Assembly: GCA_958510875.1 (NCBI GenBank)
Contig: OY294067.1
Span: forward strand, 61,516,039 to 61,580,038
Source: Endomychus coccineus
Lineage: Eukaryota > Arthropoda > Insecta > Coleoptera > Endomychidae
Direction of reading: 5' to 3'
Length of the DNA: 64,000 nt
Position 1 is the stretch's first letter. Every line of letters starts with the position of its first letter. Below, piece after piece: positions 57,732-64,000 of this stretch. The position numbers and the translations under genes are program-made. The notes beneath the pieces are model-generated. The model did no database searches. It was not told the origin of the DNA and saw only the letters and a program-made list of their open reading frames with translations.

Positions 57732-59477
57732 TTGTGTTCAACGTGCTTGACAATTTCCAATTATTCCAATATTATTATATTATTAACAAATATTCAAGAT
57801 TTCATTAACATAGTTAGTGCGGGCCTATTAAAACTGGGGTTATTGATTTCGCCTGAAAAATCAAATATATGTGTGTTTTCAAGAAGACGTAGTAATGTTC
57901 AGTTCAATATTTCTCTGAATAACACTATTATCCCACTTAAAAATGAAATACCTTTCCTTGGCATTCATTTGGATAGCAAATTACTCTGGAATGTACATAT
58001 AAGCAGAATTTTGAGGAAATGTGAAAAAGGTTTGAACATATTAATATTCGTTGCTTACACAAATTGGGGAGCAGATCCACTTATTTTATTGATGTTTTAC
58101 AAGAATTTCATCAGGTCCTCATTGGACTATGGCTGTTTATTTTATAGTGCTGCAGCCAAATCCCATTTATCAAAATTAAATGTTCTACAAAATAAATGCA
58201 TGAGAATTTGCTTAGGTTATCTTAGAAGCACGCCTATAGATGTAATGTTGAACGAAGCCAATGAAAGTCCTCTTCAAATAAGAAGAAACTACTTAGCTCT
58301 CAAGTACATATCAAAAAAATATGCATCTCGAGCTAGTTTTTTAAATAAACTTCATAATTTCTATACGTCGTCCTTGACTCATGTATATTGGATGAACGAA
58401 AAATTACCAGCTATACTCGAATTTTATGAAGAATTTTTATCGTTTAGAGAAATTTCGTTTACTAGCAACTATTCTGGTATGTTTGGCATTGACTTTGATG
58501 CTTCTAGACAGATCCCTAACATAATAATCCCCAAGTATGACTCAATCTGCAACAGTAATATCAAAGCCCATTTTAATTCTATTATGTCAAATTATGTTAC
58601 AAGCTACAAAATCTATATAGACGCTTCCAAATCCTTATCGGGTACCGGTCTAGCTATATATGATGTTTATAGGAATTTTAGTAACTCCTATAAAATAAAT
58701 AATATGTTCTCTATTTACAATAGTGAATTATTAGCTATATATGAGGCTCTAATTTATTTCGAAGAAATTCATGTAAATTCTGATTTAATAATTCTATCAG
58801 ACAGTTTGAGTAGCTTACTTTCAATAAAAAACTTGAGATTCAACTCTCATTCTTCCTACATTATCTATATGATCCTTCAAAAGGTAAACCAAATTAGGCA
58901 ATACAATAAAAATGTTACCCTTCTATGGGTTAAGGCTCATTGTGGTATACGCTATAATGAGGTGGTTGACCAATTAGCCAAAGAAGCTACCAACCTAGTA
59001 AATGTACAATCCTTTAAGATTTCTGTTAACGATATCTTTAGTCACATTAATCGTTTATGTACATCTAAATGGAGCATGTTATACCAAAACTCGAACACTG
59101 GCAGCAATTTTAAATCTTTTATCCCAAAAGTGATGACTCATTCTTGGTTTTCAAATATCCTAATTGAGAATTCCTTAACCAAAGCCTTTATCAAGACCAT
59201 ATGTCGAATTAGATGTGGACATGCAATCTGTCCTCAATATTTATACAAAATTAATATAAATGAAGATCAATTGTGCACTTGCGGCGCTATTGGTTCACTT
59301 ACTCATGTAATCCTAGACTGCCCTAACAATGAAGCCCAGAATAATATTTTTTTTAATAAAATTCATTTGTTCAATATAATTAAACCAATTAATTTGAATT
59401 CTATTGTCTTTTGTGAACATTCCAATGCACTATTGGAACTATTTGATCATATCCGAAATATAAACATGGTAGTATAA
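57732..59477 (+). CDS. Non-LTR retrotransposon ORF2 C-terminal half: RT thumb, RNase H, zinc region
   Basis: This 581-codon open frame is the longest in the window. Residues 25-60 (INIVSAGLLKLGLLISPEKS then NICVFSRRR) and 75-90 (FLGIHLDSKLLWNVHI) are the RT region after the catalytic YADD. Residues about 295-420 are an RNase H with Asp297 (YIDAS), Glu332 (NSELLAIYEAL), Asp357 (LSDSLSS), His403 (VKAHCGI) and Asp413 (VVDQLAKEA), all catalytic residues present. Residues 491-532 hold a Cys/His block (CRIRCGHAICPQ, CTCG, HVILDC). The catalytic YADD is just upstream in another frame as QRA*QF (about 57738-57755). The annotated ATG is therefore arbitrary. Endonuclease, ORF1 and most RT are missing, so the copy is 5'-truncated and inactive but young. 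It fits the I/R1-type group that carries RNase H. Confidence 0.85.
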   Translation: MCSTCLTISNYSNIIILLTNIQDFINIVSAGLLKLGLLISPEKSNICVFSRRRSNVQFNISLNNTIIPLKNEIPFLGIHLDSKLLWNVHISRILRKCEKGLNILIFVAYTNWGADPLILLMFYKNFIRSSLDYGCLFYSAAAKSHLSKLNVLQNKCMRICLGYLRSTPIDVMLNEANESPLQIRRNYLALKYISKKYASRASFLNKLHNFYTSSLTHVYWMNEKLPAILEFYEEFLSFREISFTSNYSGMFGIDFDASRQIPNIIIPKYDSICNSNIKAHFNSIMSNYVTSYKIYIDASKSLSGTGLAIYDVYRNFSNSYKINNMFSIYNSELLAIYEALIYFEEIHVNSDLIILSDSLSSLLSIKNLRFNSHSSYIIYMILQKVNQIRQYNKNVTLLWVKAHCGIRYNEVVDQLAKEATNLVNVQSFKISVNDIFSHINRLCTSKWSMLYQNSNTGSNFKSFIPKVMTHSWFSNILIENSLTKAFIKTICRIRCGHAICPQYLYKININEDQLCTCGAIGSLTHVILDCPNNEAQNNIFFNKIHLFNIIKPINLNSIVFCEHSNALLELFDHIRNINMVV

Positions 59478-59760
59478 TAGCTGTCTAATGTTATTATTTG
59501 AGGTTAGTTGTTGTTATAATCCCATCATAAATCCTTCCGTGGCCCAGTATTGTATGTGTATGAAGAGTAAATGCCACGATGGGTCCCTTGGCCAGTTGTG
59601 ACCTTGTCTTATTATATGTTATCCTATGTTAAACTTCACCTTGCATTTCTTCGTTGTCCGTGATTGGTTTATAGGTTGATAGGTTAAATTTGTTCGGTAT
59701 TATGGTATTTTTATTTCTATGGAAAAATGGCTACATAAACAAGAGGCCAATATATTGAGA
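59478..59760 (+). other. Probable 3' untranslated region of the retrotransposon
   Basis: It follows the stop at 59475-59477 and contains a CCACGATGGGTCCCTTGGCC stretch, richer in G+C than the flanks. No polyadenylate or simple-repeat end can be fixed with certainty; the CA repeat begins at 59762. Confidence 0.45.
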
Positions 59761-59761
59761 T

Positions 59762-59787
59762 ACACACACACACACACACACACACAC
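59762..59787. repeat. CA microsatellite
   Basis: An uninterrupted run of about 13 CA units, which could also be the simple-repeat tail of the retroelement upstream. Confidence 0.9.
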
Positions 59788-59814
59788 CTTCCGTTCGATA
59801 TGTAAGATTTAGGG

Positions 59815-60060
59815 ATCGTGAGTGAAATTATGGTCATGTTCGATTGAATGATTAGCATACGTCAAATCGGTATTTTTCAATCTGTGGCTCTTCATATGTT
59901 CTTGAAATCTCTGGTGAAAGCTGAGACCTGTTTGGTCAATATATAAAGCATAACAGTCATCACAACATAACTTATAATCTCCAGATTTTTTGAATATGAA
60001 ATTGGGTTTGTGTTCAGTTCTTCAAGAGTTCATTCTTCCTTTTCCGAATAACTGGATGAG
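59815..60060 (-). pseudogene. Penelope-like element GIY-YIG fragment
   Basis: On the minus strand KSGDYKLCCDDCYALYIDQT followed by GLSFHQRFQEHMKSHRLKN and TYANHSIEHDHNF is continuous from about 59995 to 59830. SGDYKL stands for SGIYKL and YIDQTG for YIGQTG, so both catalytic landmarks of the nuclease are mutated. A stop follows at about 59815. Upstream (60000-60120) nothing of the RT can be recognised. The sequence differs from the other PLE tails here and represents yet another lineage. Confidence 0.75.
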
Positions 60061-60889
60061 AAAACTTTTAAAAAAAATCTCGTGTTAGCAGCTGCAAAAT
60101 ATATTATCATATGGTGAATAAGATGAGAAAATCATTCATTGATACTTCTCCCGAAATTCAAATAAAAGCATATCATTCTAATATAGAATCACAAAAACAA
60201 AGTAACACCTCAGGACACATATACATCATCATATTATATAGGTATTCAGTTGAGATACGAATTTGAATAACGGCATAATTCCACAAATAAAATTACCGTA
60301 AGCAAACAGCAACGTAATTATTTAATTTACACAGGTATTTTATTCTTTATGCGGAAAGAGGAAGTCTCTGGAGTAACAATTAAATAGCATTACTGCAAAT
60401 GAAAATTGAGTTTTATTTTCATTTTCAGCACATCTAGATTGATTGTTTGCTTGGAAGTGATCCAAAATAAAACAGTTTAGATTTTCAGCTGATAGCAAAA
60501 TGCATTCCGGTGGGTGATATTCATACTAACTAGCTGTTCAGAATCAGTTCGCCTATGATTCGAATTTTGTGAGGAACCAGTGTTCAATTAAAGGGGAATG
60601 ACATATTTGACTAACAACGCGCAGATCTTCAATAATTATGCGACTCCCATATCCTTGAATATGCAATGCAAGTAGAACAAAATATTGTCAAACGTTGACA
60701 TTCAGAATAACAAAGTAGTGATTATAGTACCCTCGCAGAATTTATGAAATATTCCAGAGGTTAGATGATCGGGTTTTTTTGAACTGTATGGGTAAGATTC
60801 AGTTGGGAAGGAACTTTTTCTCATTTTTATTGGATATCTGAGGAAGTATGAGGTGAGAGTTGGAAATGCTTCATGTACTATGTTCATGA
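60061..60889. other. Unassigned AT-rich sequence
   Basis: Nothing recognised. Confidence 0.4.
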
Positions 60890-61345
60890 ATTCAAACTGA
60901 GCTGGAACTACGTTACATTTTATGATTATGACGAAGTGTTTGCCCTCTGAAAGTTTCGAACATATGCTACCAAAACCGTTATGCAGGCGTCTTAACGGCT
61001 GGGCAACAACCGCTATAATGATATGTTCGAAGCAAATATTTGTGCCATAATTCTAATGAATGTTTCATTTGATTTATTGCTTTTGAATAGAAGATATGAA
61101 AAACAGTGTTTGAGTTACTGAATTTTAAAATCGAACTAAGTATCTCAAAAAGACAAGAGTACACATTACTTTCAAAACAGTTTTAATGCTGCCAAAAAAA
61201 TGGCAAACAAATATATCATCATACGATCGCGAGTTCACAGCTCGATGCCACCTCTCTAGATAATTGAGTCGTACGATAAACTCAGGGACCTGGTTATGTT
61301 CTCCACTCAATCGGTTTTGACTATTGGAAATTAAAAAGTGATCTG
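60890..61345. repeat. Direct duplication, copy A
   Basis: Paired with 61815-62236. Shared blocks in order: TTATGATTATGACGAAGTGT, TATGCAGGCGTCTTA, GGGCAACAACCG, TCAAAAAG, ATGGCAAACAAATAT, CATGCCA/GATGCCA-CTCTCTAGA, AACTCAGGGACC and GGAAATTAAAAAGTG. The offset between copies falls from 921 to 893 bp, so small indels accumulated. No coding function is evident; minus-strand frames at 60979 and 61125 are incidental. Confidence 0.8.
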
Positions 61346-61414
61346 TTCATAATCAGCCTTTTATCAGGTCTGATTAACATTTTGGAATACCTAGGTAGCA
61401 TCCTGATTATTAGA

Positions 61415-61510
61415 ATTCGGCAGACAGCTACTTTTGAAAATGCTTATTCTCTTCCAGATGAATTCCGCAACACAGGAGCCCGACTATTACAGGAGGCTTT
61501 TTCGGGTGGC
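61415..61510 (+). repeat. Diverged arm of the 29.8/30.2-kb palindromic element
   Basis: GCAGACAGCTACTTTTGAAA, CTTCCAGATGAATTCCGCAA and CACAGGAGCCCGACT align in order with the left arm at 29824-29885 and 30275-30345. The second arm and the hammerhead-like core are not seen; what follows looks like other sequence. It lies between the two copies of the direct duplication. Confidence 0.5.
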
Positions 61511-61814
61511 TTCAACGGAAACTGATTGTTTCTAGTTCCTGTAGCGGTATTAATTTTGTGAAAATGAATTTTATATGGATGACTTTATGTATCGATTGAG
61601 AGGTATTCAGATCAGTCAAATGTGCACTGATTCAGCTCAGAAGAAGACGTGCAGCACCTAGACGGAAGCACACCCGATAGATGCTGGAAAGACTTACACC
61701 TACCTAGAAGTGTAACAGAGTTTTACTCAGAAGGTACTCAGTGGCCGCGGCAAGAATGAGCAGAAACTTTGACAGATCTGGTCGTGAAAACGGTCAGGGA
61801 ATCCAGAGTAAGCT

Positions 61815-62236
61815 TAAACTTCATTACATTAAAAAAACAATTATGATCATAATGAAGTGTTTGGCCCTCTGAAGTTTCTAACCTATACGACCAAAGCCAT
61901 TGTGCAGGCGTCTTACCGACTGGGCAACAACCGGTATTATAATAGACTCGAAGCAAAGATTTATGCCATTTGATTCATCGTTTTTGAATAAAAGATATGA
62001 GTTACTAAATTTCGAAATCAAACTGAGTATTTCAAAAAGTGAAAAGTACAAATTACTTCCAAAACGGGTTTAATGATGAAAAAACAAAATGGCAAACAAA
62101 TATAACTTTATCATGAGATCGCTAGTTCAAAGCTTCATGCCATCTCTCTAGACAGTTGAGTCGTAAGATGAACTCAGGGACCAGGTTATATTCTCCACTC
62201 CAATCGAATTTGACGATTGGAAATTAAAAAGTGCCG
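61815..62236. repeat. Direct duplication, copy B
   Basis: See copy A at 60890-61345. The copies share most bases, and both end at GGAAATTAAAAAGTG. The stretch 61520-61740 between them has no partner. Confidence 0.8.
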
Positions 62237-63164
62237 TTTTATGGGAATTGATTCTTGTTTTCACTAATCGGTCGGCAATGTCGGAAAATATCGTTTCACG
62301 TTGAAGTTAGTTCCTTTCAACATTCAGCGATTCAAATTTATTCTTGGCACCAGTCCACCATATTGCCCTATTTCCATTGCCTGATTTGTAAATGGACTCA
62401 TCTACGAACGATGTTCATCAATATGTTCTTATGTTCTTTTTTGTCTAAGTTGAATAAGATTGGTACTTTCTGCATAAATTTGAAGTTATCTCGTTATCAA
62501 ATCAAATCAATCATTGAAGAGGTTGAGTGAAGTGTCGTTTCAAATCAACAGATTTAGTTGGAAATCTCAAACTTAAGATATTGAAAATTTCGTTGAAATT
62601 TTCTTAGAAACTGCATACGGTTAAAATTTATTCAATATGTGAAGTAGGGGGAAAAAATTTAATCATCCAGAATTGATACCGCCAGCATACATGTATAAGT
62701 AATGAGGACTCTGTAATACAATATTCATTAATCATGTATCCAGTTAACCTTGTTCCCGGAGGAGAGCGCGTTCAACGTTATTTCTTATTTTTCTCATATA
62801 TCACGCGGAAGTCTTGACACTTGTCAGACCGACCAAACAAACTCAAGATTGTGATTCGGAACTTGCTTTGCAATTTCAAATGCCAATTATGTATTCCCGA
62901 CACATAAGCAATTCTCATCCGAACGAGAAATATGAAACATTTCAAATTCTATGTCATGCAGCATGTGAAGTGGTTCAGCAAAATGTTCACTGTCAATATT
63001 TGACAATTATGAAACATGAGAATAACTGAACTATTGATTACTTGATTGTATCTTCATAACAATGAGCTTGACCATCTATAATTATTACAAACGTCAGTTT
63101 CTATAGTTTATTCAATAGTGAATTCCGTGGTATCGTCCCTGCTATGTACGACAGGAAAATACAT
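62237..63164. other. Unassigned
   Basis: The 91-codon frame at 62255-62530 and the 71-codon frame at 62814-63029 show no recognisable domain. No repeat seen. Confidence 0.4.
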
Positions 63165-63800
63165 TTTTTTTCGGTCTTCCTTACGCTAGACATAGGTATG
63201 GGTATACACATAAGAATTGGCACTTTACATAATGATACATATGCAAATTACTGACAATATCAATCTAAGAACTGACGTTACCAACCTTAGTAATATCTAT
63301 TGTAATTTATTGAATAAGGCAAAGAACCAAACTGTATAGCACGGCTCTGAACATATTAAAATCATGTTGTTCTTTTGACCATTGTAATTATTTACTTCGG
63401 AAGATGAGAATTTGGTTTTTATTATACTGAAACAAAACAACACCTTAATCGAACTGTGATAACCACTCAAGTAGTGGCGAGAGGTCTACTGAGTTTGACT
63501 TGATGCTGCAATTCTTAATTAATTCCATCAAGTATTTTCCAGCTTTATGTTTTTATATTTTATTTGCCATGTATATAATTCCAACATTTTAGCAATGATA
63601 TTTGAAAGGTAGATGACTCCAGATTATTTTACTCATTTCAGTAGTCTTCTCGAACGTTTAAATTATAAGCTTGTGAATATGTTAATACATAATATTATGA
63701 ATAATACTCTAATTTAGTGTAAAGTGCCAATTCTTATGTGTATACCATATTTTTAGCCTGAAGCAGACCAAAAAAATATGTGGTCGAAACGTCACTGAAC
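63165..63800. mobile_element. Inverted pair of PLE-type terminal sequences with hammerhead-like core
   Basis: 63170-63236 is the reverse complement of 63716-63778 (TGTAAAGTGCCAATTCTTAT, GTGTATACC, then the core). On the plus copy CTGAAGC (63758-63764), hairpin GACC...GGTC and GAAAC (63786-63790) form the core; the minus copy is decayed (CTAGCGTAAGGAAGACC). About 480 bp of AT-rich sequence separates the arms and shows no protein. The layout repeats that seen at 14.7-15.3 kb with a different hairpin family. Confidence 0.6.
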
Positions 63801-64000
63801 AAATAACAGAGTCTTTTTTTTTGCTGTCATATTCTCGCTAATTTCTTAAATAGTAAATGTTATGAAAGAAAAATCGATGATAGAAGCCGATACTTTAATG
63901 GTAATTTATCATTACAATTAAATGGAGAACAATTACTTTGTTCATATTTCACTTTTAATAATAACATGAAAATGTTAATATGGTTTCAAAACCAAAGTGC

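Overview
This is a strongly AT-rich stretch of animal nuclear DNA with no operon structure and no long host gene. The transposon set (many Penelope-like elements with GIY-YIG domains, CR1/Jockey-like, R1/I-like and restriction-like-endonuclease non-LTR elements, MITEs and giant inverted repeats) suggests an arthropod, most likely an insect. I cannot name the order with confidence. Almost everything recognisable is repeat-derived and decayed; the only long open frame, at 57732-59477, belongs to a 5'-truncated non-LTR retrotransposon. Boundaries of degenerate elements were set by eye and are approximate.

Layout. 0-5 kb: a Penelope-like (PLE) GIY-YIG fragment, the 3' half of a non-LTR element with a YMDD reverse transcriptase and a PD-(D/E)XK-like endonuclease, a second PLE fragment, and a CR1/Jockey-like tail. 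5-13 kb: a dispersed repeat, two tandem arrays, a small palindromic element and a non-LTR linker/RT relic. 14-22 kb: paired PLE-type terminal units, a MITE, another PLE relic, a tandem array and a 3.3-kb inverted-repeat element. 23-34 kb: PLE relics, two non-LTR RT relics, a diverged dispersed repeat and two small palindromic elements with exact 16-bp and 12-bp direct repeats. 34.6-38.8 kb: a 4.1-kb inverted-repeat element holding a MITE, a CXC-domain reading frame and a solo LTR. 38.8-44.3 kb: PLE and non-LTR relics. 44-57 kb: mostly unassigned DNA with an R1-like RNase H relic, a third inverted-repeat element and a repeat shared with 5 kb. 57-64 kb: the 581-residue RT/RNase H frame, a PLE GIY-YIG relic, a direct duplication and another inverted pair of terminal units.

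Two themes tie the window together. First, a hammerhead-like core (CTGANGA, short hairpin, GAAA or GAAAC) recurs with several unrelated hairpin sequences, often in small palindromic units beside PLE debris; some units have long target-site duplications, which suggests non-coding elements mobilised by PLE-type reverse transcription. Second, three large inverted-repeat elements (18.9-22.2, 34.6-38.8 and 50.0-51.1 kb) share a short GGGTCGCTG-type block in their arms and look like one superfamily of foldback elements. A short possible host exon at 45307-45377 is the only hint of a non-transposon gene.
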